NCBI GenBank assembly: GCA_039809865.1
Contig: JBDHVW010000021.1
Coordinates: forward strand, 35,342 to 99,341
DNA from: QWHO01 sp039809865
GTDB taxonomy: Bacteria > Vulcanimicrobiota > Xenobia > Xenobiales > QWHO01
Direction of reading: 5' to 3'
Length of the DNA stretch: 64,000 bases
The notes beneath the pieces are model-generated. The model did not search any database. It was given only the letters and a program-made list of their open reading frames with translations, and was not told where the DNA came from. The position numbers and the translations under genes were made by a program. Shown one piece after another: positions 35,964-43,984 of this stretch; position 1 is the first letter of the stretch, and every line of letters begins with the position of its first letter.

Positions 35964-36904
35964 GGTGTCTCTCCAATCCCCAGCAGCAGCCACAGCAGAG
36001 CTTTGCGCACCGGCACTCCGCCTGCGGCCTGCTGGAAGTAAAATGCGTAGGGGGTGCTGTCCACGTCGGGGGCGATCTCGTCCACGCGCGGCAGCGGGTG
36101 CAGGATGCGCAGGCTCGGCTTGACCTTCCGCAGCATCGAAGCGGTCAGCCGGAAGGCGCCGCGCACCTTCTCATATTCGGTCTCGTCGGGCATGCGCTCG
36201 CGCTGGATGCGCGTTACATAGACCACATCGGCCTCGGGCAGCACTTCCTCGAGGTTCTCGTGCTCGCTCAGCTCGACACCCTTCTCGCGCAGCGCGGTCA
36301 ATTGCTCCGCCGGCATCTTGAGGCTGGACGGGGAGATGTAGAGCAACCGGTTGCCCGGGTACATGGCCAGCGCATCCGAAAGCGAGTGCACCGTGCGGCC
36401 ATACTTGAGGTCGCCCACCATGGCCACCGTCAGGCCTTCCAGACGCTTCTGGGTGCCCCGGATGGCGTAGAGGTCGAGCAGGGTCTGGGTGGGATGCTGG
36501 TTCTTGCCGTCGCCGGCGTTGATGACCGGCACGTTGGCGGTATCGGCGGCCCAGCGGGCAGAGCCGTCGCGGGGGTGGCGCAGCACGATGGCGTCGGAGT
36601 AAGCCGAGAACATCTGGATGGTGTCGTAGAGCGTCTCCCCTTTTTGCACCGAGGTTCCCTCGGCGCTGTCGAAACCGCACAGCGTGCCGCCCAGATGGTG
36701 GACGGCGGTCACAAAGCTATTGCGGGTGCGGGTGGAATTCTCGTAGAAGAGAAGGGCGATCTGGCGTCCGGCCAGTTCGGTGCCGCGATGACCTTCGAGC
36801 CGGCTGGCGGTGGCCAGCACGTGCTCGATCTCGTCGCGGGTGAAATCTTTGATGGAAACCAGGCTGCGACCGCGAAGGTCGACCTGGAGCGTTGATTCTG
36901 TCAT
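35960..36904 (-). CDS. pyrB: Aspartate carbamoyltransferase catalytic chain
   Basis: A 314-residue transcarbamoylase. The carbamoyl-phosphate motif reads ENSTRTRNSF, with the SVQKGETLYDT loop (Ser/Lys) and HPTQTLLDLY. It performs the committed step of pyrimidine synthesis. The start has GGGAGG about eleven bases upstream. It is first in the tightly overlapping pyrB-pyrI-pyrC-pyrD operon. Confidence 0.96.
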   Translation of the reverse strand: MTESTLQVDLRGRSLVSIKDFTRDEIEHVLATASRLEGHRGTELAGRQIALLFYENSTRTRNSFVTAVHHLGGTLCGFDSAEGTSVQKGETLYDTIQMFSAYSDAIVLRHPRDGSARWAADTANVPVINAGDGKNQHPTQTLLDLYAIRGTQKRLEGLTVAMVGDLKYGRTVHSLSDALAMYPGNRLLYISPSSLKMPAEQLTALREKGVELSEHENLEEVLPEADVVYVTRIQRERMPDETEYEKVRGAFRLTASMLRKVKPSLRILHPLPRVDEIAPDVDSTPYAFYFQQAAGGVPVRKALLWLLLGIGETP

Positions 36905-36988
36905 AGGAACGGGACCTCCCTGGGTGGCCGCGCCTTCGCCTACGGAAAGGCCGATCCTTTCAGGGATTTATCATGTGGGAGAGCTAGT

Positions 36989-37294
36989 ATGGAGCCACAA
37001 GCAGCATCGGAGGTCGACATCGTGGACATTCTGGCAGAAATACATAACATCATTCGAACCGGCGGCGGCGTCAAACACCTGGCCGCCTACGGCGTGAAGG
37101 TGACCGATCAGCTCACCGGCGCCGAGGATCAGTCGGCGGTCGCGCGCCACATCTTGCGCGCCTGCCTGGAGAAGGCAGACCTCAAACAGAGCGAGTTCGT
37201 CAATCGCGCTCTGGAGGTCATGGACAAGTTCCCCTGCTATCCGCGGCCCAGAGCAGCCGCGGCGCGCGCTGCGCTCAAGCACCTCGCCCAGTAG
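36989..37294 (+). CDS. Small hypothetical protein
   Basis: A 101-residue acidic-to-basic helical protein that I do not recognise (VDILAEIHNIIRTGGGVKHLAAY, with no hydrophobic segments). Codon use looks native, the ATG follows a GAGAGC sequence and a strong terminator follows at 37326-37350, which together support a real gene. It is divergent from pyrB. A regulatory role toward the pyr operon is possible only by position. Confidence 0.6.
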   Translation: MEPQAASEVDIVDILAEIHNIIRTGGGVKHLAAYGVKVTDQLTGAEDQSAVARHILRACLEKADLKQSEFVNRALEVMDKFPCYPRPRAAAARAALKHLAQ

Positions 37295-37325
37295 ACAGAT
37301 AGATAGACCGATGCTCTGCCGCAAG

Positions 37326-37350
37326 AGCCTGGCGTTATGCCGGGCTTTTT
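37326..37350 (+). terminator. Rho-independent terminator
   Basis: The stem AGCCTGGC pairs with GCCGGGCT (one G-T pair) around a GTTAT loop, followed by a run of six T. It ends the small gene at 36989-37294. Confidence 0.8.
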
Positions 37351-37359
37351 GCGTTTCCA

Positions 37360-37465
37360 GGCGGTTGGCGGTTGGCAGTTAGCAGTTAGCAGTTAGGCTC
37401 ACGTGCTCGAAGCCGTCTCCCTACTCCCTACTCCCTACTCCCTACTCCCGTCTACCGTCTCCCGA
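37360..37465. repeat. Heptad arrays, GTTAGCA type facing CTCCCTA type
   Basis: Left array: five units at 37360-37394 (GGCGGTT twice, GGCAGTT, AGCAGTT twice). Right array: seven units at 37417-37465 (CTCCCTA four times, then CTCCCGT, CTACCGT, CTCCCGA). Here the two arms carry different heptads. The right array contains the trpS stop codon and its last codons. Confidence 0.85.
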
Positions 37466-38446
37466 CAAGCAGGCCGTAAGGCCCATGCGCTCGCGGACCT
37501 CGCCGAGCGTGGCCTGAGCTGTCTTGCGCAGGTCGGCGGCGCTGTCGAGCAGCAACCGGCAGACCTCGCCGGGTTTGGCAGCCAACTCGGCGCGGCGATC
37601 GCGGATGGGGCCCAGGCCGGCCAGCATGGCTTCCGTGAGGGCGGCCTTGAGGTCGCCGTAGCGCAGGGCGCCGTCGTCGTAAGACTGCTTGAACTGGGCC
37701 AGCACCTCGGGTCTCCCGAAAACCTCGAGCAGAGTGAACAGGTTGGCCACGCCGGGGGACATGACGCCCGGCTCTCCGGGTCCCACATCGGTCACGGCCC
37801 GCTTGATCTGCTTCTTGATCGCGTCATCCGAGTCGGTCAGCATGATGGCCGAGCCCTCGATCGACTTGGACATCTTGCGGGTCGGGTCGGAAAGGGTCAT
37901 CACACGGGCGGCCTTGGTGAGACGGACCTGGGGCTCGGGGAAAGTGTCTCCGAACTGGCCGTTGAAGCGCCGCGCGATCTCGCGGGTGACCTCGACGTGC
38001 TGCACCTGGTCCTCGCCCACCGGAACGACGTCGGCTTTATACAGCAAGATATCGGCAGCCTGCAGCACCGGATAGCTGTAGAGGCCCAGGTTGACCGAGT
38101 CGACCCGCTCGCTCTTCTCTTTGAACTGGGTCATCCGATTCAGCTCGCCCAGGGGGGCCACGCAGCTCAGATACCAGGTGAGCTCGGTGTGCTCCGGGAC
38201 GTGCGATTGGATGAACAGGCGCGACTTCTCCGGGTCGATGCCGCAGGCCAGGATGTCCAGGGCGGCGTCCAGCACGCGCCGGGGCATCTCTTTGGGGTCG
38301 TAGGGGATGGTCAGCGAGTGCAGGTCGACGATGCAGAAGATGCAGTCCATCTCGGCCTGCAGCCGCACCCAGTTCTGGATGGCGCCCGCGTAATTGCCGA
38401 CATGGATGGCACCGGTGGGCTGGATGCCCGAGAAACACTTGGCCAT
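37442..38446 (-). CDS. trpS: Tryptophanyl-tRNA synthetase
   Basis: A 334-residue class I synthetase. The HIGH equivalent is HVGNYAGA and the KMSKS loop is TRKMSKSIEGSAIML; GEDQVQHVEVTRE is also present. The usual family C-terminus ends near VRERMGL; here about ten extra residues (TACLSGDGRRE) follow, and the last seven are encoded by heptad repeats, with the TAG stop lying inside a CTCCCTA unit. One base separates it from the upstream Gfo/Idh gene. Confidence 0.95.
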   Translation of the reverse strand: MAKCFSGIQPTGAIHVGNYAGAIQNWVRLQAEMDCIFCIVDLHSLTIPYDPKEMPRRVLDAALDILACGIDPEKSRLFIQSHVPEHTELTWYLSCVAPLGELNRMTQFKEKSERVDSVNLGLYSYPVLQAADILLYKADVVPVGEDQVQHVEVTREIARRFNGQFGDTFPEPQVRLTKAARVMTLSDPTRKMSKSIEGSAIMLTDSDDAIKKQIKRAVTDVGPGEPGVMSPGVANLFTLLEVFGRPEVLAQFKQSYDDGALRYGDLKAALTEAMLAGLGPIRDRRAELAAKPGEVCRLLLDSAADLRKTAQATLGEVRERMGLTACLSGDGRRE

Positions 38447-38447
38447 G

Positions 38448-39464
38448 TCAAACCGGAACCGGCAGCGGCATCGCCTGCATGGGCGACGGCAGCGGCATGG
38501 CGACGGGAATGCCGTTCATGATCAGCGAGCGCTGGGCGGCCTCCAGCACGCTCAGCACGTTGAGACCGCTCCAGCCGTCGGTCACCGGCGGCTCGCGCGT
38601 CTCGATGGCTTTGAGGAAGGCGCGGCACTCGAGCTCGAGCGGCTCCTGGCTGCCGAACTCGACCTTGTGCCCCTCGCCCGAGGTGGCCACGGGGGCGGGC
38701 GAGTTCATGTCCACCGTCTGCTCGTAGCAGAGCAGCGACTTGTTGACGTCGTCGAACACGACCATCTTGTTGGTGCCCACCACCACCAGCCGCTGCTCCT
38801 TGAAGGGGTGCAGCCAGCTCACGAAAATGTGGGCGCGCACGCCGTTGTTGAACAGCAGGTTCGTCAGCGTCACGTCGGCGATGTTGGGCTGCAGGTAGCT
38901 GCCACCCTGGGCGCTGACCTGGAACGGCAGCATTCCCAGCAGCCGCAAGATGACGGCCACGTCGTGGGGGGCGAAGCTCCACAGGATGTTCTCCTCGCGC
39001 CGAATCTTGCCCATGCTGACGCGGTTGGAGTAGACGTAGTTGAGCCGCCCGAGCTCACCCGAGCGCACCATCTCGACGATCTTGACGATGGCGGGGTGAT
39101 ATTCCAGCACGTGGCCCACCATCAAGATGCGCCCGCGCTGCTCGGCCAGCGACACCAGGTGAAAGCCCTCCTGAGCATTCAGCGCCAGCGGCTTCTCGAC
39201 GAACACATCCTTGCCCGCCAGTAAAGCCTTCTTGGCCAGCGCGTAGTGCGTCTCGGCCGGAGTGGCCAGCACCACTCCCTGGACGTCGCTCTCGAGCAGC
39301 CGCCCGAAGTCCTCGTGCAGGGGAATTCCGGGCGCCAGCTGGGCGGCCGTCTCGCGTCCAGGGGGATGGGACTCGCACACCGCTCCCAGCGCCCCCAACC
39401 GATGAAAGTTGCGCACCAGGTTCTTCCCCCAATAACCGCAGCCGACCACGCCTACCTTAGTCAT
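38448..39464 (-). CDS. Gfo/Idh/MocA oxidoreductase, WlbA/WbpB-like
   Basis: A 338-residue NAD(P)-dependent sugar dehydrogenase. Rossmann start GVVGCGYWGKNLVRNF, then the family motif FVEKPLALN and HVLEYHPAI. It most resembles WlbA/WbpB, which oxidise UDP-GlcNAc-uronic acid at C3 before transamination by a DegT enzyme; such an aminotransferase is at 46187. The C-terminal tail repeats MPLP. The gene is followed by trpS after one base, so a housekeeping gene is co-transcribed with the sugar gene. Confidence 0.85.
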   Translation of the reverse strand: MTKVGVVGCGYWGKNLVRNFHRLGALGAVCESHPPGRETAAQLAPGIPLHEDFGRLLESDVQGVVLATPAETHYALAKKALLAGKDVFVEKPLALNAQEGFHLVSLAEQRGRILMVGHVLEYHPAIVKIVEMVRSGELGRLNYVYSNRVSMGKIRREENILWSFAPHDVAVILRLLGMLPFQVSAQGGSYLQPNIADVTLTNLLFNNGVRAHIFVSWLHPFKEQRLVVVGTNKMVVFDDVNKSLLCYEQTVDMNSPAPVATSGEGHKVEFGSQEPLELECRAFLKAIETREPPVTDGWSGLNVLSVLEAAQRSLIMNGIPVAMPLPSPMQAMPLPVPV

Positions 39465-39477
39465 TCTATTCCGTCCA

Positions 39478-39590
39478 GTCGAGAGTTAAGAGTTGAGGGT
39501 CAAGAGTAAGAGGCTGAAAAGAATCAGTCAAGTCTTCTTCCACCGGTCCTTCACTACGATCCTCCCAACTCTCGACTCTCAACTCTTGAC
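39478..39590. repeat. Heptad inverted-repeat element, GTTGAGA type
   Basis: Left arm: GTCGAGA, GTTAAGA, GTTGAGG, GTCAAGA (39478-39505). Right arm: TCCCAAC, TCTCGAC, TCTCAAC, TCTTGAC (39563-39590). Read on the other strand the right arm has the same unit family as the left. About 57 bases separate them. It fills most of the gap between two codirectional sugar genes. Confidence 0.85.
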
Positions 39591-39598
39591 CGAAAGCC

Positions 39599-40957
39599 TC
39601 AGCGGCCCATGCCGAGGTACGTAAACCCGTGGGGACGGACGTCGGCCGGGCGGATGAGGTTGCGGCCGTCGAGCAAGATCGGGCGGCGCATGGATCTGGC
39701 CAGGCGCTCGAAGTCGAGGCGGCGGTATTCGTCCCAATCGGTGGCGATCAGCAGGGCGTCGGCGCCCTCGGCGACCTGGTAGGGGGTGGGCATGAACTCC
39801 ACCTCCAGACCGGCCAGCTCGTGCTCGGCGGCTTTGATCGAGATGGGATCGGTAGCCCGGACATGGGCGCCGCGCTCGACGAGCAGGCGGATGATGTCCA
39901 TGGCGGGTGAATCGCGCACATCGTCGGTGTCAGGCTTGAAAGCCAGGCCCAGGACGCCCACCACCTGGCCGCGCAGCACCTTCAGGGCGTCCTGAAGGCG
40001 GTCCACGGCGCGCCGCCGCTGCTGAAAATTGACCTGGCGGGCGGCCGCGATCATCGGCATGGCCTCGCCATACTCGGAGGCCACCGCCAGGATGGCGGCA
40101 GTGTCCTTCGGGAAGCAGCTTCCGCCCCACCCGATTCCGGCGCCCAACATGCGGTGGCCGATGCGGGCGTCCAGGCCGATGCCGCGAGCGACCTCGCTCA
40201 CATCGGCGCCGATCCGCTCGCACAAACAAGCGATGTCGTTGATAAAGCTGATTTTCGTAGCCAAGAACGCATTGGCCGCATACTTGATCATCTCCGCGCT
40301 GGTCGGATCCGTCGTGATCATCGGAGGCAGACGCAATCCTTCTGGCCGGGGCAAGAAGCGGGGCGGCTCAAAGGTTTGCTCGAGCAACGGACGATAGAGC
40401 TGGTGCAAGGCTTCCACGGCCGACTCCGACTCCGAGCCCACCACGATGCGATCTGGATAGAGCGTGTCCCGCACCGCGTTGGCCTCGCGCAGAAACTCCG
40501 GGTTGGAGGCGAAGGAGACCTCGGCCTGTATGGAGCGTTCGCGCAGGACGCGATTGACCACGTTGGAGACGCGGCGATTGGTGCCCACGGGCACGGTGGA
40601 TTTGACCACGATGGTGTAGGAGCGCCCCCCCGCCAGGCCCTGGGCCACCTGCCCGGCGGCCGCTTCCACGTAGGTGGTGTCGGCCTTCCCGTTGTTCATC
40701 TGAGGAGTCCCGACAGCGATCATGATGATGTCGGCGTCGCCCACGTTCTCGGGAGCCGAAGTCGCCAGGCGAAGCTGATCCGAGCACATCTCCAACAGCT
40801 CCTCCAGGCCATGCTCGTGGATGGGCGACTTCCCCTCGCGTAAAAGGTTGACCTTGCGCTCGTCCTGATCGATGATGGTGACCCGATGACCCAGATAGGC
40901 CAGAGCCAGTCCGGTCGGCAGTCCCACGTAACCGGCGCCGATGATGGCAATGTTCAT
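39599..40957 (-). CDS. UDP-glucose/UDP-GlcNAc 6-dehydrogenase family
   Basis: A 452-residue nucleotide-sugar dehydrogenase. Rossmann start MNIAIIGAGYVGLPTGLALA; catalytic Cys in GGSCFPKDT; Lys in NAFLATKISF; C-terminal LGLAFKPDTDDVRDSP. It makes a UDP-uronic acid, either UDP-glucuronate or, as WbpA, UDP-GlcNAcA. Neighbouring WbpB- and WbpE-like genes favour the latter, without proof. ATG at 40957; the frame beyond lacks similarity. It is divergent from the main cluster genes. Confidence 0.9.
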   Translation of the reverse strand: MNIAIIGAGYVGLPTGLALAYLGHRVTIIDQDERKVNLLREGKSPIHEHGLEELLEMCSDQLRLATSAPENVGDADIIMIAVGTPQMNNGKADTTYVEAAAGQVAQGLAGGRSYTIVVKSTVPVGTNRRVSNVVNRVLRERSIQAEVSFASNPEFLREANAVRDTLYPDRIVVGSESESAVEALHQLYRPLLEQTFEPPRFLPRPEGLRLPPMITTDPTSAEMIKYAANAFLATKISFINDIACLCERIGADVSEVARGIGLDARIGHRMLGAGIGWGGSCFPKDTAAILAVASEYGEAMPMIAAARQVNFQQRRRAVDRLQDALKVLRGQVVGVLGLAFKPDTDDVRDSPAMDIIRLLVERGAHVRATDPISIKAAEHELAGLEVEFMPTPYQVAEGADALLIATDWDEYRRLDFERLARSMRRPILLDGRNLIRPADVRPHGFTYLGMGR

Positions 40958-41073
40958 AAGATACTGATCGTTGCCCGCCGGACGCGAACGATCCTTCTGT
41001 TTCATGGCGGGCGGAATTTCTTCAAGATCGGGTGGCGGCGCGGCGACCTGTCAGGGGGTTTTGTCGAAACGTT

Positions 41074-41096
41074 CACAGTCTCCTAAACTGACTGTG
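41074..41096. promoter_or_regulatory. Inverted repeat, possible operator
   Basis: Seven-base arms CACAGTC and GACTGTG are separated by nine bases. The repeat lies in the 266-base divergent gap 40958-41223 of the polysaccharide locus. Further AAACTGTGG-like copies occur nearby (around 41121-41130). Confidence 0.4.
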
Positions 41097-41130
41097 GCAG
41101 GAGTCTATGCTGGCAGGGCGTAAACTGTGG

Positions 41131-41159
41131 TGGACTTTCAGAGACTGTAAAAATATTCT
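41131..41159 (+). promoter_or_regulatory. Candidate promoter of the main polysaccharide operon
   Basis: TGGACT and TATTCT are separated by 17 bases, each with four matches to the sigma-70 consensus. The AT-rich stretch here is the only one in the gap. The first gene begins 65 bases downstream. Confidence 0.3.
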
Positions 41160-41223
41160 GTCCGAAAACGCAAAAAACAACCCACTCGCCCGGTGGGGAG
41201 AGTGTGGGAAGGTGCTAAGATAG

Positions 41224-42774
41224 ATGCCTGAGTTGAGAGCCGCGAGGCTGACACAAGAGACGATCCTGCGCGTGGTGGCCGACACCATCCTGATCAATTG
41301 CGCTCTGGTCGCAGCGTTCGCCCTTCACTTCTTCTACCTGGTCGTCATCAAGACGCAAGCTGATTACTCGCAAGTCTTCTGGCAGCACGTGCTCAGCTTC
41401 CTCAGCAGCAGCTGGATTTTGACGCTGTCCTGCCTCATCGTCTTCTCCCTGAGCGGTTTCTACACCTACGGGAGAGCGTATCGCGGCCGCTATAAGGCCC
41501 TGGTCGTCACCCAGGCCGTCAGTATCGGCTACCTCGTGTTCGGCGCCTTCACTTACGGCGTCACCAACGCCCCCAAGCTGCCGTTCGGCGTGTGGATGAT
41601 GGGCTGGCTCCTGACCGCGGCCGTGCTGGTGCTGGGCCGCGTGTGGGCCAACATCTGGGGCAACGTGGTTTCCTCCGAGCGCACCCGCCGGATGCGCCAG
41701 GAAGATGACCGCCCCCGTCACGTGCTGGTCATCGGCGGCGGCGGCTACATCGGCTCGGCCCTGCTGCCCAAGCTCCTGCAGCGCGGCTACCGCGTGCGCC
41801 TGCTGGACATGATGCTCTACGGCACCGAGCCCATCCAGAACGTTCTCAATCACCCCAACCTCCAGCTCATCCGGGCCGACTTCCGCCAGGTCGACCGCGT
41901 CGTGGAAGCGATGCGCGACGTGGATACGGTGGTCCACCTGGGCGCCATCGTGGGCGACCCCGCCTGCGCTCTGGACGAGGAGCTGACCATCGAGGTCAAC
42001 CTGATGGCCACCCGGATGATCGCCGAGGTCGCCAAGGGCTATGGCGTGCGCCGCTTCGTGTTCGCGAGCACCTGCTCGGTCTACGGCGCCTCCGACGAGC
42101 TTCTGGACGAGCGCTCGGCGCTCAACCCGGTATCGCTCTATGCCCGCTCGAAGATCGCCTCCGAGAAGGTTCTGATGAGCCTCTCCGACCCGTATTTCTC
42201 CCCCACCTGCCTGCGCTTTGGCACCATTTTCGGCCTGTCGGGCCGCACCCGCTTCGACCTGGTGGTCAACCTCCTGGCGGCCAAGGCTGTGCTCGACGGC
42301 GAGATCACCGTGTTCAGCGGCGACCAGTGGCGGCCGTTCCTCCACGTGGACGACGCGGCCCTCTCGGTGCTGCTGGCCCTGGAAGCTCCGCTCCAGGCCG
42401 TGCGCAACCAGGTCTTCAACGTCGGCTGCAACGAGCAGAACTACACGCTCGACCAGATCGGCGCCCTGATCCAGCGTCAGGTGCCGCGCTCGCGCATCGT
42501 GAACATGGGTCAAGACTCCGACCGGCGCAATTACCGGGTGAACTTCAACAAGATCAAGAACCTGTTGCAGTTCCAACCCAACTTCTCGCTCGAGCAGGGC
42601 ATCGCCCAGGTCATCGACGCCATCCACCGCGGAGAGGTTCTCGATTACCGCGATGCCAAGTACAGCAATGTCAAGCTGCTCAGCGAAGAGGCTCAGCGCA
42701 TCATCCCGCGCCTGAATGGCTGGGCTCACGAGCTCATCCGCGAGGCCGCGCCGGCAACCGCGCAGAGTCGGTAG
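41224..42774 (+). CDS. Membrane-anchored NAD-dependent sugar epimerase/dehydratase (fusion)
   Basis: A 516-residue protein. Residues 1-145 hold four membrane helices laid out as in PglF/WbpM-type dehydratases. Residues 165-500 are an extended short-chain dehydrogenase: VIGGGGYIGSALL (cofactor), Ser in ASTCSVYGAS and YARSK (YxxxK). The intermediate CoA-binding-like Rossmann domain of WbpM is missing, and the enzyme half resembles stand-alone epimerases. It probably modifies a UDP- or lipid-linked sugar at the membrane. First gene of the + strand operon. Confidence 0.8.
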   Translation: MPELRAARLTQETILRVVADTILINCALVAAFALHFFYLVVIKTQADYSQVFWQHVLSFLSSSWILTLSCLIVFSLSGFYTYGRAYRGRYKALVVTQAVSIGYLVFGAFTYGVTNAPKLPFGVWMMGWLLTAAVLVLGRVWANIWGNVVSSERTRRMRQEDDRPRHVLVIGGGGYIGSALLPKLLQRGYRVRLLDMMLYGTEPIQNVLNHPNLQLIRADFRQVDRVVEAMRDVDTVVHLGAIVGDPACALDEELTIEVNLMATRMIAEVAKGYGVRRFVFASTCSVYGASDELLDERSALNPVSLYARSKIASEKVLMSLSDPYFSPTCLRFGTIFGLSGRTRFDLVVNLLAAKAVLDGEITVFSGDQWRPFLHVDDAALSVLLALEAPLQAVRNQVFNVGCNEQNYTLDQIGALIQRQVPRSRIVNMGQDSDRRNYRVNFNKIKNLLQFQPNFSLEQGIAQVIDAIHRGEVLDYRDAKYSNVKLLSEEAQRIIPRLNGWAHELIREAAPATAQSR

Positions 42775-42781
42775 TCGTCCG

Positions 42782-43984
42782 GTGAAAAAGGTCCGGGTGG
42801 CCCATATCACCACGATCGATATGGGGCTGCGTTACTTGCTCCTCAACCAGCTGCGCTATTTGCAGGATGCGGGTTACGACATCACGGGAATTTCCGCCGC
42901 GGGGCCCGATGTTCCGGTCATCCAGGAGGCTGGCATCCCGCACCTGGAAGTACCCATGAACCGCAAGCCGTTCAGCCCGGTGGCCGATCTGAAGGGCTTC
43001 CTGCACTACTGGCGCCTGCTGGCCCAGGAAAAGTTCACGATCGTCCACACCCACAACCCCAAGCCCACGTTCTACGGGCAGATCGCCGCCCGACTGGCGG
43101 GCGCGCCCATCGTGGTCAATACCCTGCACGGGTTCTACTTCCACGAGAACACGCACCCGGTGCTGCGGCGCATCTTCATCTGGATGGAGACCGTGGCCGC
43201 GCGCTGTGCGGACGTGATCCTGTCGCAGAACCAGGAGGACATCCAGACGGCCATCCGCGAGGGGATCTGCCCCCCGCACAAGATCAAGTTCCTGGGCAAC
43301 GGCATCGACCTGCGCCGCTTCCACGGACGGGTTTCTCCGGCCGAGAAAGGCCTGGCCCGTCAGCGCATCGGCTTGAGCCCGGACCATAAGGTGGTGGGTT
43401 TCGTCGGGCGGTTGGTCAAGGAGAAGGGGATCCCCGAGCTGCTCGAGGCGGCTCGCATCTTGCGCGCGGGCAACCCCAACGTGCGGTTCCTGTTTATCGG
43501 CCCGATGGATACGGATAAACCCGACGCGCTGTCGCCCAAAACCGCGGCCGAATACGGCGTGGAGGACATCTGCACGTTTCTCGGGCTACGCCACGACCTG
43601 CCCGAGCTCTACTCGACCATGGATGTTTGCGCTTTGCCGTCGCATCGCGAAGGCTTTCCGCGCGCCCCCATGGAAGCTTGCGCGATGGGTGTTCCTATCG
43701 TGGTAACCGATATCCGGGGTTGCCGGGAAGTCATCGAGATCGATCGCAACGGCCTGCTGGTTCCGCTCAAGGATTCATGCGCGTTGGCGTCGGCCCTGGG
43801 CAAGATTCTTTCGTCGCCCGAGCTGGCCGCGCGCTATGCGGCCGGAGCTCGCAAAGTGGCCGAAGAGCGCTTCGACGAGCGCCTGGTCTTCGATAAGGTG
43901 CGGGGGGAATATGCGCGTCTCTTAGGGCAAAAAGGCCTGCCCGTGCCGGGAGCGCTCACTGGAGGAGCCGTTGCCAGCACCTGA
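42782..43984 (+). CDS. Glycosyltransferase, GT4-like
   Basis: A 400-residue GT-B glycosyltransferase. N-terminal domain VRVAHITTIDMGLR and HTHNPKPTFYGQIAARL; C-terminal nucleotide-sugar site VGFVGRLVKEKGIPELLEA and PSHREGFPRAPMEACAMG (E-x7-E type). GTG at 42782 follows the previous stop by seven bases. It adds one sugar of the repeat unit; the sugar is unknown. Confidence 0.9.
   Translation: MKKVRVAHITTIDMGLRYLLLNQLRYLQDAGYDITGISAAGPDVPVIQEAGIPHLEVPMNRKPFSPVADLKGFLHYWRLLAQEKFTIVHTHNPKPTFYGQIAARLAGAPIVVNTLHGFYFHENTHPVLRRIFIWMETVAARCADVILSQNQEDIQTAIREGICPPHKIKFLGNGIDLRRFHGRVSPAEKGLARQRIGLSPDHKVVGFVGRLVKEKGIPELLEAARILRAGNPNVRFLFIGPMDTDKPDALSPKTAAEYGVEDICTFLGLRHDLPELYSTMDVCALPSHREGFPRAPMEACAMGVPIVVTDIRGCREVIEIDRNGLLVPLKDSCALASALGKILSSPELAARYAAGARKVAEERFDERLVFDKVRGEYARLLGQKGLPVPGALTGGAVAST

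Noticed and set aside
37360..37465. Possible CRISPR array
   Set aside because: Units are 7 bases with no spacers and no cas genes are nearby.
38448..38515. Short repeat encoding MPLP at the end of the Gfo/Idh gene
   Set aside because: Only two imperfect copies of low-complexity sequence, not of period 7; no reason to see an element.
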